From: Cognaticolwellia sediminilitoris
GTDB lineage: Bacteria; Pseudomonadota; Gammaproteobacteria; Enterobacterales; Alteromonadaceae
Direction of reading: 5' to 3'
Length of the DNA stretch: 64,000 bases
Assembly (NCBI GenBank): GCA_002104535.1
Contig: NBOG01000009.1
Coordinates: 1 to 64,000, forward strand
Below, piece after piece: positions 16,421 through 26,078 of the stretch; position 1 is the stretch's first letter; each line of letters opens with the position of its first letter. Position numbers and translations under genes: made by a program. The notes below the pieces were generated by a model. It worked only from the letters and a program-made list of their open reading frames with translations. It was not told the DNA's origin and made no database searches.

Positions 16421-18961
16421 TTATTTTTCTGACATATACTTAAATATTAATACCACACCTTCTATTCTATCTTTTTTATTAATATGAATATTGGCTGAAA
16501 CAGTAATATCAGGCCCATTTTCCTGCGCGTACAATTCACTTTTAGTGGTTCTCTCTTTTATCACTGACTCTATTAAATTGTTTAAGTTCTCAGCGCTAAA
16601 GGTTAATGATAAATCGGTGAAAGGGCGTTTTAAATCTAAACTGAGAATGCGAACAAAGTTTTTAGCTTTAGGAGTAAACCTTCGAATAAGTAGATGTTCG
16701 TCTAAGTATATTACGCCATAATCGATATAACTTAAGACGTTATCTAAGTCGTTATTTGTCGCTTCTAAATCTTTAATTTTTTCTTGATATTCACTATTTA
16801 CGGTAAAAAGTTCTTCATTAACGGAATGCAGTTCCTCATTACTCGATTGTAACTCTTCGTTAGCCGCCATTAATTCTTCATTGGAGCATTGTAATTCATC
16901 AGATAAGTTTTTAACGTCAAACTGGCTTTCAGAAAGCGCTTCTCTAGCATCGATTAAATCGGCATCAAGTTTTGTTATATGGTCGCTATATTCATTACTT
17001 CTTTGATAACTTAACTCTTCCTGCGTTTGGTCTGAAGTCAGTTTGTTTTGTTTAATAAAGCTAATAACAAAGCTGTCGATAGGGTCATCATGGCCAGCGC
17101 AAAAACCTTCTATATCTACTTTCATGCCTTCCGGTAGCATTAAAATATTTTCAATACGCATGGGCTTATGTGTAGTGACAATTTTATTCAGAATTTTAGT
17201 CACAAAAGGCAGTAAGTCCTTATGTAATTGCGTCGATATATTGAGTGAAGTCAGACCCGGTTTAATTTTTTGTGTAAATGACTCGGTATCACCAAAACTG
17301 TAGATAATATTAAAATCGCTATCGATAACAAAAGAAGGCGGAGCATAAGTTTTCAGTAATAGTTCTTTAATTCGAGATATACTGGAAACAACCGGGTGAT
17401 TAAAGTGTTTCTTATTAATTAAAGAAGTGGGGTTATTTGCCTTACTGATGGCACTTTCAGTCGGTGAAACCGAAGGTTTACTCAATCCTGCTTGCGAAAG
17501 CGAAATTCTTAAATCACTATTTTTTTTATACACTCTAAACTGCACGTTAACCGAATGATAATATTCATGTAAGGCTCCAATGGTTTCAGAACTGCCCAAT
17601 AATAAGTAGCCATGGCGATTTAATGAAAAATGAAAGTAAGATAAAATCCGTTTTTGAGTTGATGGTTGAAAATAAATTAATAAATTCCTGCAACTGATCA
17701 TATCCATATTAGAAAATGGCGGATCTAAAGAAACATTTTGATTGGTAAAAATAACGTTTTTATTGACCTGATCGTTTAAGACAACCGCATCTTCATATTC
17801 AGTAAAATAGCGGATGAAATATTGCTCGGGTATATCATTGATAATTCTTAAGTCATATCGGCAATTTTCGTGGCTGTTGATGGCTTTATTTTTACTAATA
17901 TCAGAAGCAAATATCTTTATAACTCTTTTGCAATTTAATTGTTCTTGCGCATATTCGAACAACATACTTAAAGTAAAAGCTTCTTCGCCGCTGGCGCAAC
18001 CAGGTACCCAAATACGAATGTGTTCACCTTCAGGCTTTTTAATTATTAAAGGTTTAATGGCCGTTTCTAACAGATACTCCCATATGTCAGGGTCCCTGAA
18101 AAATTGTGTGACACCGATCATTATGTCTTGCGCAAGTAAAATTAATTCATTAGGTTCACGGTTAATGTATTCAGCATATAAAGCAAAATCAGGTATTTCT
18201 AATACCCCCATACGATGCTCTATCCTGCGTTCTACCGTACTTAACTTGTATTCACTTAAATCAACTTTTGCAGCCTCTTTTACTAGGTTGAAAATGTTTT
18301 CAATTTCATCCATATCAACATTGTTATTACGGGGCTCGATAGTAGATTTATAAAGTGTAGATAGTTGCTTGTTGATTGTTTTGCCAAGTTGCTCTGCCGT
18401 TTGTATTGTGAGGTCGATTCCTAAATCAATTACGGCTTTTGGCATTCCATTAAACTCAGCATCATCAGGTGATTGGCAATAAAGATCTGCTCCAACAGAG
18501 TTTAATGTCTTAAAACCATTGGTACCATCGCTGCCTGTACCAGATAAAATCAATGCTATTGCATGGTTTTGATAGCTTTCAGCTAGCGACTTAAAAAAAT
18601 AATCAATCGGGAAATGCAAAGACTTACTTTCAATTTCTGACAATATGATACGGCCATCACCTACGGTTAAATATTTGCGCTGATCTAAAACATAAAGCGT
18701 ATTTTTTTCTATTATTTGTAAATCTTGTGCAACCTTAATGGTTAAATTACAGTGCTTAGCTAAAATTTCATCGACGATACTCTTAAAGTCGTCAGAAAGG
18801 TGTTGAACTAGAATAAAAGCACCTTCAGTTTCGGGGCTTATATTCTGAAAGAGGCTTTCCAGAGCTCTTAGGCTCCCGGCTGAGCCACCGATACCAACTA
18901 CAAATTCAGCTGGATTCAGTGATGGAATAATTTCCGAGTTTATTGTTGTTTTATCATCCAT
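16421..18961 (-). CDS. CheB-CheR fusion protein with coiled coil and PAS domain
   Basis: An 846-residue fusion. A CheB methylesterase domain (about 18-195) has its candidate triad S27 in 'GIGGSAGS', H54 in 'LVQHLSDD' and D145 in 'GTGSDGTNG'. A CheR methyltransferase domain (about 220-475) has the SAM motif 'GCASGEE' (321-327) and 'ISCRNLLIYF'. A Glu/Asn-rich coiled coil (about 635-735, repeated 'NEEL' units) and a C-terminal PAS domain follow. There is no receiver and no histidine kinase domain, unlike many relatives. The start overlaps the stop of the upstream GGDEF-EAL gene by eight bases (ATGGATGA), so the two are translationally linked. Confidence 0.9.
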   Translation of the reverse strand: MDDKTTINSEIIPSLNPAEFVVGIGGSAGSLRALESLFQNISPETEGAFILVQHLSDDFKSIVDEILAKHCNLTIKVAQDLQIIEKNTLYVLDQRKYLTVGDGRIILSEIESKSLHFPIDYFFKSLAESYQNHAIALILSGTGSDGTNGFKTLNSVGADLYCQSPDDAEFNGMPKAVIDLGIDLTIQTAEQLGKTINKQLSTLYKSTIEPRNNNVDMDEIENIFNLVKEAAKVDLSEYKLSTVERRIEHRMGVLEIPDFALYAEYINREPNELILLAQDIMIGVTQFFRDPDIWEYLLETAIKPLIIKKPEGEHIRIWVPGCASGEEAFTLSMLFEYAQEQLNCKRVIKIFASDISKNKAINSHENCRYDLRIINDIPEQYFIRYFTEYEDAVVLNDQVNKNVIFTNQNVSLDPPFSNMDMISCRNLLIYFQPSTQKRILSYFHFSLNRHGYLLLGSSETIGALHEYYHSVNVQFRVYKKNSDLRISLSQAGLSKPSVSPTESAISKANNPTSLINKKHFNHPVVSSISRIKELLLKTYAPPSFVIDSDFNIIYSFGDTESFTQKIKPGLTSLNISTQLHKDLLPFVTKILNKIVTTHKPMRIENILMLPEGMKVDIEGFCAGHDDPIDSFVISFIKQNKLTSDQTQEELSYQRSNEYSDHITKLDADLIDAREALSESQFDVKNLSDELQCSNEELMAANEELQSSNEELHSVNEELFTVNSEYQEKIKDLEATNNDLDNVLSYIDYGVIYLDEHLLIRRFTPKAKNFVRILSLDLKRPFTDLSLTFSAENLNNLIESVIKERTTKSELYAQENGPDITVSANIHINKKDRIEGVVLIFKYMSEK

Positions 18962-21014
18962 CTTTATTTTCCAGCCATTTAATTAATGCTTCTGGTTTCA
19001 TTGGTTTTGCAATTAAATATCCTTGAATATAATCGCAACCTAATTCAGTTAATATATCCATTTGTGCTTTATTTTCAACACCTTCTGCAACTACTTTTAA
19101 CTTTAAAGACTTTGCTAGGAAAATAACACCTTTTACTAATGCTTTTTGTGAGGCAGATGTTTCGATAGTATCAACAAAGCTTTTATCGAGCTTAATCGTT
19201 GACATGGGCACTGTTGCTAAATAGCTTAAAGATGAATAGCCGGTACCGAAATCATCTAAAGCTATAGTAAAACCCTGGCTTTCCAAATTAGTTAAGCATT
19301 TGATTAGTGCAGGAGTTTCTTCAACTAACATGTGCTCAGTTATTTCTAGCGTAATTTGATTAGGTTTTATGCCTCGGCGTTGAATATTACTCAGAAATAT
19401 CAACAAACCTTTTGGGTCTGCTAATTGTACAGGGCTAAGGTTGATTGTGATGCGAATATGATTTTCGGACATTGCAAAGTGATTTAATGTGGTGGAAATA
19501 TCCTGACAAACTTTATTGATCATACATTGTTGTACTGAAAGTATTTTGCCATGGGTTTCCGCAATCGGAATAAACTGATCTGGCGCAATCCATTGCGTGT
19601 CTTTGTCGTACCAACGAATTAACGCTTCAACGGCTGTTAACTTGCCAGTTTGAGCGTCTATTATCGGTTGATACATCATGGTAAATAAATTGTTTTCAAT
19701 TGCTGAAGGTAATTTTTGTAAAATATGATAAAGCTCAGTCACTTTTTGAGTTTTGTCGTTTGAAAATCGAATATATTGATTTTTTCCGGCTTGTTTTGCG
19801 CAATACACTGTCAAGTCAGCGCGTTGAATTAAGTCTTTTACCATCAGTTGTACATAGTTTTCAGGGAAATTAGTTTTCTGTAAATCGGGCTTGAATTTAG
19901 CTATACCGATACTTGCTGAAATATGTAATTGCAATTCGTCAAAATAAAATGGTGTATTAATCTCTGCGATGATAGCTTCTGCGAGTTCGTCTACATCATC
20001 ATCTGTGGCGTTACCTGGTACTAAAATAATAAATTCATCGCCACCAAATCGAGAAACTACATCACTTGAGCGTGTTAAATTGATAATTCTTTCGCTCACA
20101 CCTTGTAATATTTTATCGCCAATTTGATGACCGTATAAATCGTTGATGCCTCTAAAACCATCTAAATTAATATAGAGCAGTTGTAATGATTGATTAGTTT
20201 GGACAGCATTCTGCAAGTATTTTGATAAATTCTCTTGCGTAGCACGTCTATTAGGTAAATTAGTAATTGAGTCATAATTGGCGAGTTTGTAAATCTTCGC
20301 TTCATGAATAACTCGATCAGAAATATCGATAAGTGCACCGAAGCCACTTTCAAATAAACCATTATCAGACAAGCGAGCTTTAAATTTAAATTCTAGTGTT
20401 TTGGTGGGTTTTCCAATGCTGTTAAGGGTTAACTCTGTACGCGAAACACCATATTTTGTTGCATCATTTATTAATTTTGCAAGTTGTCCTGATTCATTTT
20501 TAAAAAGGCCTAGCCAGCCCTTGCCATACAGCTCGTTGTCTGATTTTTCAGTTAATATAGAAAATTCAGGATTAATAAAGTCACATTCCCACTCTTTATT
20601 GAGTGTGATAATACCCGTAGGTATATTTAAAATAAGTTCATTAAGTTTAGAAGAGGGAGATTCAGTCGTGGTTAATTTCACATCGTCATTAGGCCAACAA
20701 ATTAATCCATAGGAGACATTTGAACCTTCTTGCTTGTTGGCTATTAAAAGTCCTTGAATTTCTAACGGGCGAGCTAAACCTATCCTGTGTAATTCAAGAT
20801 TACATTTTAGATGTTTTAAATCGGAAGCAGACTTTAATTTTTTAATATGGATTTCTAAAGTCTTAAAGCTTTGCATTAACTTTGTGCTTGTTAGAGGTTC
20901 ATCAGTGCCGAGCCATTGTTTAAAAATAGCGTTGGCGCTAATAACGTCACCAAGCTCTGAAAGTATTACAATGCCTAGGTCACTTTCCTTGAATAAATTG
21001 TCGATATCTTTCAA
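18954..21014 (-). CDS. PAS-GGDEF-EAL cyclic-di-GMP protein
   Basis: A 686-residue protein with two PAS-like sensor regions (about 1-115 and 120-240), a GGDEF domain ('FGGDEF', 323-328) and an EAL domain starting at 'EALIRWYD' (463-470). Key EAL residues look intact: 'NLSP', 'LEITEHM', 'DDFGTGYSSL', 'KLDKSFVD' and 'VVAEGVE'. Both cyclase and phosphodiesterase activities are therefore possible. No membrane segment is visible. The start codon is TTG at 21014 with AAGG about 12 bases upstream, which is loose; no better start lies nearby. It shares an operon with the CheB-CheR fusion through an eight-base overlap. Confidence 0.9.
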   Translation of the reverse strand: MKDIDNLFKESDLGIVILSELGDVISANAIFKQWLGTDEPLTSTKLMQSFKTLEIHIKKLKSASDLKHLKCNLELHRIGLARPLEIQGLLIANKQEGSNVSYGLICWPNDDVKLTTTESPSSKLNELILNIPTGIITLNKEWECDFINPEFSILTEKSDNELYGKGWLGLFKNESGQLAKLINDATKYGVSRTELTLNSIGKPTKTLEFKFKARLSDNGLFESGFGALIDISDRVIHEAKIYKLANYDSITNLPNRRATQENLSKYLQNAVQTNQSLQLLYINLDGFRGINDLYGHQIGDKILQGVSERIINLTRSSDVVSRFGGDEFIILVPGNATDDDVDELAEAIIAEINTPFYFDELQLHISASIGIAKFKPDLQKTNFPENYVQLMVKDLIQRADLTVYCAKQAGKNQYIRFSNDKTQKVTELYHILQKLPSAIENNLFTMMYQPIIDAQTGKLTAVEALIRWYDKDTQWIAPDQFIPIAETHGKILSVQQCMINKVCQDISTTLNHFAMSENHIRITINLSPVQLADPKGLLIFLSNIQRRGIKPNQITLEITEHMLVEETPALIKCLTNLESQGFTIALDDFGTGYSSLSYLATVPMSTIKLDKSFVDTIETSASQKALVKGVIFLAKSLKLKVVAEGVENKAQMDILTELGCDYIQGYLIAKPMKPEALIKWLENKDG

Positions 21015-21213
21015 AAATTTAATGCCTTAATTAATTTCATAGTTGCCTAGTGTTTATTGTTGTTAATTAGAGTTTAGTATAGATATTGGCAAACAGAGGC
21101 TAGACATAGGAACTAATTGAAAATATTTATAAATGAATTAAAAATAACGGAGCAGATCTTTTAAGTCAAAAAATGTATTATAAAATATTACGAGAAACTA
21201 AATTAAGCTGCTT

Positions 21214-21978
21214 ATGAAAAAAATGTCAATATCACTTTTGTTGTTATTAATTATTAGCATTTATTCGTATGCGCCTTTGGTAGTGGCTCAAGCTGAGTCT
21301 AGCGTGTTGAAATTCGATTTAGGTGAAAACACCGGCTGGGCACCTTATCGAACAGGTAAAACCGCCGATCAAGCCGGTATTTTAGCTGATCTAATATTAT
21401 TGATTGAAGAATCTTCAAATATTAAATTTGAAAGCGTGAATTGGCCACAAAAACGTGCAGAATTTGCCCTTGTTAAAGGTATTGTTGATTTTGACTTTAT
21501 TTGTACAGCGTGGTTTCCGGGCGGTACTTATGGCCGTCAATTTGTTATCAGCGAGCCTCTATTTGAAATAAATGAATATGTAATCACCCTTAAAGGTAAT
21601 AAGCAGTTATATCCGACATTAGAAAGTATTTATACTAAGCCTATTGGGACTATTGCTGGTTATTTTTATTTTGACGACTACCAATTTACTCGAGTCAACT
21701 TTCGTGACGAAGATGCTTTAATTAAAGCACTTAAATATAAGCGTGTTGAAGCGATTATTCTTGAGCAAGAAGCCGCTAAACATTGGGCTAGTATTCATGA
21801 TGTAGAAATAGAAATGGCAGCCCCCCACACCACGGGTAATTTACTTATTCGGCTTAATAAAACTAAACAAGAGCAACTTCCCGCCATAAATTCTGCGATT
21901 AAAGCATTAAAACAAAATGGAAAATTAAAAGCCGTGCTAGATAAATACGGAGTTGAAGCCAAAATTATTGCATCATAA
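21214..21978 (+). CDS. periplasmic substrate-binding protein, SBP_bac_3 family
   Basis: A 254-residue secreted protein with a signal peptide (1-25, ends 'VVAQA'). The mature part reads like a type II periplasmic binding domain: 'GWAPYR' near the start, 'GILADLILLIEE', a hinge region 'PIGTIAGYFY', and the C-terminal 'INSAIKALKQNGKLKAVLDKYGV' that is typical of SBP_bac_3 proteins. No ABC permease lies nearby, so it may act as a sensor input to the neighbouring PAS/GGDEF proteins rather than in uptake. That link is inference from position only. Confidence 0.82.
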   Translation: MKKMSISLLLLLIISIYSYAPLVVAQAESSVLKFDLGENTGWAPYRTGKTADQAGILADLILLIEESSNIKFESVNWPQKRAEFALVKGIVDFDFICTAWFPGGTYGRQFVISEPLFEINEYVITLKGNKQLYPTLESIYTKPIGTIAGYFYFDDYQFTRVNFRDEDALIKALKYKRVEAIILEQEAAKHWASIHDVEIEMAAPHTTGNLLIRLNKTKQEQLPAINSAIKALKQNGKLKAVLDKYGVEAKIIAS

Positions 21979-22136
21979 AATACGTATCTCAGTTTCATTT
22001 TTTAAACTTAACAACGAAACCTTCCTGAAAAACCTTTGCCAACTCTCTAGTGTTTTACGTGCCGATTAGTTAGTACTTTTGTATAAATATCAAATTGATC
22101 TAAACTTTATTCTAATATTTGTTCAGAGCCTTATTT

Positions 22137-23519
22137 ATGTCCGACTTTTATGGTCTCAATTTAAATAATTTATTGGAAAAAGCGCCGATTGGCGTCGTTA
22201 TTCATCGTTGGGATACCTCCATCAAGTATGCAAATCCTGCCGCCTTGAGTGTGTTTGGTTTGACCTTAGAGCAAATTGTAGATAAAGAAGCCACAGACGG
22301 GCAATGGCGTTTTTTAGATGAAGCAGGTCGGCCATTAAAGTTTGCTGATTACCCGGTAAATAAAGTAAAGCGCACTCAAGCGCCGATGACAAATGAAATC
22401 TTAGGTGTCGCCGATCATACTCGAGCGAAAGTTCGCTGGTTTATGGTCAATGCTTATAATGAAGGTGAGCTAGATAGCGAAAACCAAACAATCGTTGTTA
22501 CACTTAATGATATTTCAGCTTTCAAACAACTATTTTTTTTCTCCGATATTGTTGAAAATACCCAAGACATTGTCATCGTTTGTGAAGCGAACAATATTAA
22601 GTATCCCACGGGGCCGAAAATAGTTTATGTCAATAAAGCTTTTGAATCGTTAACGGGTTATAAAAAGGAAGATGTTTTAGGTGAAACACCCCGAATACTG
22701 CAGGGGGACTTAACTGATAAAGCGGCTATGTCTCGAATTCAGTCGGCATTGATTAATCATCAAGCGATAACCGAAACACTATTAAATTATGATATTAATG
22801 GTCGTCCCTATTGGATTGAAATGAACATTATCCCGCTGAAGAATAAATATGGCGAAGTCACACATTTTGGTGCCATAGAACGTGATGTATCAGAGCGTAA
22901 ATTTCACCTAGAGCAATTACAATTTAGAAACCTAGAACTAAAAGCGCTAAAAGATGAGCTTGAGCAACTTGTACATGACCGAACAATTGATTTGCAAATA
23001 GCCAACGAAAAATTAGAAAAAATTGCCTTTTTTGACCCATTAACCAATATCCCTAATCGCAGGTTCTTTATTGAACAAGCGCATAAGTTGATTAAATCTT
23101 GTAACAGAAGAAAATTGGCTATTGCTTTTGGCTTACTTGATATTGATGATTTTAAACTGATTAACGATACACATGGCCATGATGTTGGGGACCTAATTTT
23201 AATTGAGTTAGCAAATTACATTAAACAATTTTGTCGAGACGATGAAGCCTATTGCCGGTATGGCGGAGAAGAGTTCGCTTTTGCGGTTGCAATAGAAACC
23301 CCTGAAGATTTGGACTGCTTTACCTCGCGGTTAATCACAGGTATTCAAAATATTGAAGTTTCAGTTGCCGGACAATTATTATCCGTTACCGCAAGTGGTG
23401 GTTTTAGGTTTTGTACTACGCGAGAAGATATAGATTTTGAAAAAGAAATGAAACAAGCCGATGTCGCGCTGTATCAATCAAAAGAAAGTGGTAAGAACAA
23501 AGTTACAATTACAGAATAA
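22137..23519 (+). CDS. PAS-PAS-GGDEF diguanylate cyclase
   Basis: A 460-residue cytoplasmic protein with a first PAS domain (about 10-130), a second PAS with PAC tail (about 138-265) and a GGDEF domain (about 295-458) with the active-site motif GGEEF in 'RYGGEEFAFAV'. The second PAS has 'GETPRILQGDLTD', the LOV-type loop, but lacks the flavin-binding Cys. A short coiled coil ('LKALKDELEQLVHDRT') connects sensor and cyclase. I use the ATG at 22137; a TTG at 22119 is in frame and would add six residues. It should make c-di-GMP from two GTP. Confidence 0.88.
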   Translation: MSDFYGLNLNNLLEKAPIGVVIHRWDTSIKYANPAALSVFGLTLEQIVDKEATDGQWRFLDEAGRPLKFADYPVNKVKRTQAPMTNEILGVADHTRAKVRWFMVNAYNEGELDSENQTIVVTLNDISAFKQLFFFSDIVENTQDIVIVCEANNIKYPTGPKIVYVNKAFESLTGYKKEDVLGETPRILQGDLTDKAAMSRIQSALINHQAITETLLNYDINGRPYWIEMNIIPLKNKYGEVTHFGAIERDVSERKFHLEQLQFRNLELKALKDELEQLVHDRTIDLQIANEKLEKIAFFDPLTNIPNRRFFIEQAHKLIKSCNRRKLAIAFGLLDIDDFKLINDTHGHDVGDLILIELANYIKQFCRDDEAYCRYGGEEFAFAVAIETPEDLDCFTSRLITGIQNIEVSVAGQLLSVTASGGFRFCTTREDIDFEKEMKQADVALYQSKESGKNKVTITE

Positions 23520-23680
23520 TTGTTGTGTTTAGCAATTTAATTAATCATCATAATAGTACATAGAATTTAAATGCTTTTATGGTGAGATTGACCTAAGCAA
23601 TTAAAAACACTAAATTATTAGGTTATTTAATCACAGGCTAATTAGGCTTGTTGGTCGTACTTTAGGTTTATAGGTATTTT

Positions 23681-24070
23681 ATGTTAGAACACGGTTCATA
23701 TAAACTTGAAATTAATAAGCAGACTCTTGTGGTTAGATGCTTCGATGCTTGGAATATTGAAACCGTGATGAGCATGTGTCTTGAATATAAAGAACATGTC
23801 AATAAAATCAAAGACAAACCTTGGGCATGTTTGGTTGATCTAACTCAATGGGAGCTTTCCACGCCGGGTATGTGGGAGCATATTGATGAGCTTAACGAGT
23901 GGGGTAACAACAATAATCAAAAATATGAAGCCGTAGTGTGTAGTTCATCCCTGCAACAGCATTTTATGGAAAATAGTCATGAAGTTCTGACCAATGTAGA
24001 AACTAAATTTTGTGATACCTTGCCCCAAGCTTACCAGTGGTTAGAAAGTTTAGACGTTTATAAAACTTAA
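23681..24070 (+). CDS. small protein of unknown function, possibly STAS-like
   Basis: A 129-residue soluble protein. The alternation of 'KPWACLVDLTQWEL' strand, 'MWEHIDELNEWGNNN' helix and 'YEAVVCSSSLQQHF' strand-helix resembles the SpoIIAA/STAS fold that occurs in several small regulators, but I cannot place it in a family. It lies downstream of the PAS-GGDEF gene after a 160-base AT-rich gap, so it probably has its own promoter. ATG start; weak ribosome site. Confidence 0.65.
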   Translation: MLEHGSYKLEINKQTLVVRCFDAWNIETVMSMCLEYKEHVNKIKDKPWACLVDLTQWELSTPGMWEHIDELNEWGNNNNQKYEAVVCSSSLQQHFMENSHEVLTNVETKFCDTLPQAYQWLESLDVYKT

Positions 24071-24195
24071 TACTTTGCCAGTATAGATAACATTCCGTTA
24101 CCCGATCGCTATTATCCAAAAGCCAACATGCGATATTGCCCAATATCAAAAACGTAAGTGCTATCAACAATAAAAAACTAATGAATTGATATTCG

Positions 24196-24221
24196 TAGGG
24201 CTACCAATAAAAGTAGCCCTA
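24196..24221 (-). terminator. hairpin after hsp20 gene
   Basis: TAGGGCTAC (24196-24204) and GTAGCCCTA (24213-24221) form a nine-pair stem just past the hsp20 stop. There is a short T run in the loop on the minus strand but no T tail. Confidence 0.45.
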
Positions 24222-24226
24222 ACAAA

Positions 24227-24712
24227 TTATGCCGCCTTGTCGTTTTTAATCGCTTTTTTAGCGGAATTATTATGTTCAATCACCTGATTATTTTTACCAA
24301 TGTTTATTTTTTTAGGTTTCATTGCTTCAGGTATTTCTTTCACCAAACTGATGGTTAGAAGACCGTCATTTAAATCGGCACCTATCACTTCTACGTAATC
24401 AGCTAAATTAAATTTTTGTTCAAAAGTACGGTTTGATATACCTTGGTGTAAGAATTTTTTTTCCTGTTTTTTATCGCTTTCACCACGAATAGTCAGTAGT
24501 CCCTTTTCGACGGTAATATCAAGGTCGTTATCTGAAAAACCCGCAACAGCCAGCGTGATATCGTACTTATTGTCGCCCATAACTTCGATATTATATGGCG
24601 GAAAAGCCGTGCTTGATGAGTCAGCAGTTAAGGTGCTGTCTAGCATTGATGCCAAACCATCAAAACCGATACTATTGCGATACAGCGGAGTTAGGTCAAT
24701 TGAGTTCATCAT
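24227..24712 (-). CDS. ibpA: Hsp20-family small heat shock protein, IbpA-like
   Basis: A 161-residue holdase chaperone. The N-terminus 'SIDLTPLYRNSIGFDGL' matches IbpA/IbpB proteins. The alpha-crystallin domain (about 38-130) includes 'PPYNIEVMGDNKYDITLAVAGF', 'LTIRG', 'GISNRTFEQKFNLAD' and 'ADLNDGLLTISL'. A Lys-rich tail follows, ending in 'KNDKAA'. It binds unfolding proteins in the cytosol and hands them to DnaK/ClpB. The ATG is preceded by a perfect AGGAGG site. A candidate heat-shock promoter lies about 80-110 bases upstream. Confidence 0.93.
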   Translation of the reverse strand: MMNSIDLTPLYRNSIGFDGLASMLDSTLTADSSSTAFPPYNIEVMGDNKYDITLAVAGFSDNDLDITVEKGLLTIRGESDKKQEKKFLHQGISNRTFEQKFNLADYVEVIGADLNDGLLTISLVKEIPEAMKPKKINIGKNNQVIEHNNSAKKAIKNDKAA

Positions 24713-25009
24713 AATATCCTCCTAAGAAGCTATAAAGTTAAATCAAAACTGTGGTGATAAACTGATGATTTTTAACCACCACTCAACACTGTATTTGGGG
24801 ATAAAAAATAAACATCAAATACGTTTTTTTATAATTTATTTTAATAAAAAACTGGTTGTTAATTATCAAGTTTTATAAAAAATACGGAGTAAGAAAAAAG
24901 TTTAATTTTTTCACTTGAACTCTTATTTTTAGCCCATATCAAAAAAATAATTTCGTTACATACTTTGTGTTTTTTGGGGAATACCCTTGCAACTATGGAG
25001 GCTGAAACA
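24713..25009. other. intergenic region between hsp20 and the ABC operon
   Basis: A divergent, very AT-rich gap of about 300 bases before the first possible small reading frame. It must hold promoters for both directions. I see a candidate heat-shock promoter for hsp20 (listed separately). The leftward 78-codon reading frame at 24859-25095 looks like chance and is not annotated. Confidence 0.5.
24793..24820 (-). promoter_or_regulatory. candidate sigma-32-type promoter for hsp20
   Basis: On the minus strand, ATTTGATG (24820 to 24813) and CCCCAAAT (24800 to 24793) are about 12 bases apart. They resemble the heat-shock boxes CTTGAA and CCCCATNT, though the -35 box is imperfect and spacing is short. 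Placement upstream of a heat shock gene supports the call. Confidence 0.35.
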
Positions 25010-25111
25010 ATGTATTTTACGAACCTACCGAGTACTTTAATAAAGCATATTAAGTTCAGTGATTTAATGTGTTTGTTTACAGCGAAAATTAACACCGCTA
25101 TGCAATCATAA
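25010..25111 (+). CDS. possible 33-residue leader peptide upstream of the ABC operon
   Basis: A short frame starting at ATG 25010, with GGAGG at 24997-25001 at ideal spacing, ends 16 bases before the ABC ATPase start. The product would be a 33-residue peptide with no known motif. The good ribosome site is the main support. An in-frame ATG at 24995 overlaps the ribosome site itself. It could be a leader peptide, or a chance frame. Confidence 0.35.
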   Translation: MYFTNLPSTLIKHIKFSDLMCLFTAKINTAMQS

Positions 25112-25127
25112 TACTACGGAGACGACC

Positions 25128-26078
25128 ATGCTAAACGTGCGTAATTTAACTCGCAGTTATGGCGACTTTGTTGCTGTTGATGATGTGAGTTTTTCAATAA
25201 AAAAAGGTGAAATTATTGGGCTGCTTGGCCATAACGGGGCCGGTAAAACAACCATAATGAAAATGATCAGTGGCTATTTAGAGGCTGATCGAGGCGATGT
25301 TTCACTTGATGGCATATCGCTAAGAAATAAACCTAAACTGCTGCAACAGCATTTGGGCTACTTGCCAGAAAACTTACCGGTTTATCCTGAAATGAAAGTG
25401 GCCGAATATTTAGATTACGCCGCCGATTTAAAAGGGTTAACCGGCGAATATAAAATAGCGGAAATAAAACGCACAATAAAAGCCACGGATTTGTCGGCAA
25501 AATTGTTAGCGCCTATTCAAACTTTGTCACGTGGCTTTAAACAACGTGTAGGCGTTGCTCAGGCTATATTGGGTCAACCTAAGTTACTGATTTTAGATGA
25601 GCCAACCAACGGTTTAGACCCAGAACAAACTCAGCATATGCGCCAGTTAATTCGTGAAATAGCTGAAAACGCGACAGTAATTCTTTCTACTCATATCATG
25701 CAAGAAGTTAATGCCTTATGTGATCGTGTACTGGTGTTGAAATCTGGCCAATTAGTGCTTGATGAAAAGCTCGCCCAGTTAAAGAACAGCCAAACACTTA
25801 TCGTTGAAACTAACTGTGTTGATCATGACCTGATCAGCGCTATTTCAGGCGTTAAGAAAGTCGTAGTGGAACGTGAAGGTAAGTTGTCGGTTGAAATCTC
25901 TAAACAAGCATTTATGGAAACCATTGCCAGTGAAATAAGCAAAGTTGTCATTAATTCCGATCATCAATTATTTGCTTTATATCGACAAAAACGAGATTTG
26001 GAAAGTATTTTCAATCAATTAAATAATGAAGATTTTAAACCGTTAAATCGTAGCGAGGAGGTGTCAGATGCAGCCTAA
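25128..26078 (+). CDS. ABC transporter ATP-binding protein, GldA-like
   Basis: A 316-residue ABC ATPase. Walker A is 'GHNGAGKT' (about 34-41), the Q-loop region is 'HLGYLPEN', the signature is the variant 'LSRGFKQR', Walker B is 'LLILDEPTNGLD', and the switch His lies in 'STHIMQEV'. The C-terminal 80 residues form the regulatory extension common in ABC-2 exporters. It overlaps the permease gene by 11 bases. The set of ATPase, permease-plus-auxiliary and DUF4340 protein corresponds to the GldA-GldF-GldG arrangement named from gliding Bacteroidetes, but nothing here suggests gliding. The transported substrate is unknown. Confidence 0.9.
   Translation: MLNVRNLTRSYGDFVAVDDVSFSIKKGEIIGLLGHNGAGKTTIMKMISGYLEADRGDVSLDGISLRNKPKLLQQHLGYLPENLPVYPEMKVAEYLDYAADLKGLTGEYKIAEIKRTIKATDLSAKLLAPIQTLSRGFKQRVGVAQAILGQPKLLILDEPTNGLDPEQTQHMRQLIREIAENATVILSTHIMQEVNALCDRVLVLKSGQLVLDEKLAQLKNSQTLIVETNCVDHDLISAISGVKKVVVEREGKLSVEISKQAFMETIASEISKVVINSDHQLFALYRQKRDLESIFNQLNNEDFKPLNRSEEVSDAA

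Noticed and set aside
24859-25095. Leftward 78-codon reading frame between hsp20 and the ABC operon
   Set aside because: No ribosome site, no family likeness, composition follows the AT-rich background, and it overlaps the better-supported small frame on the other strand.
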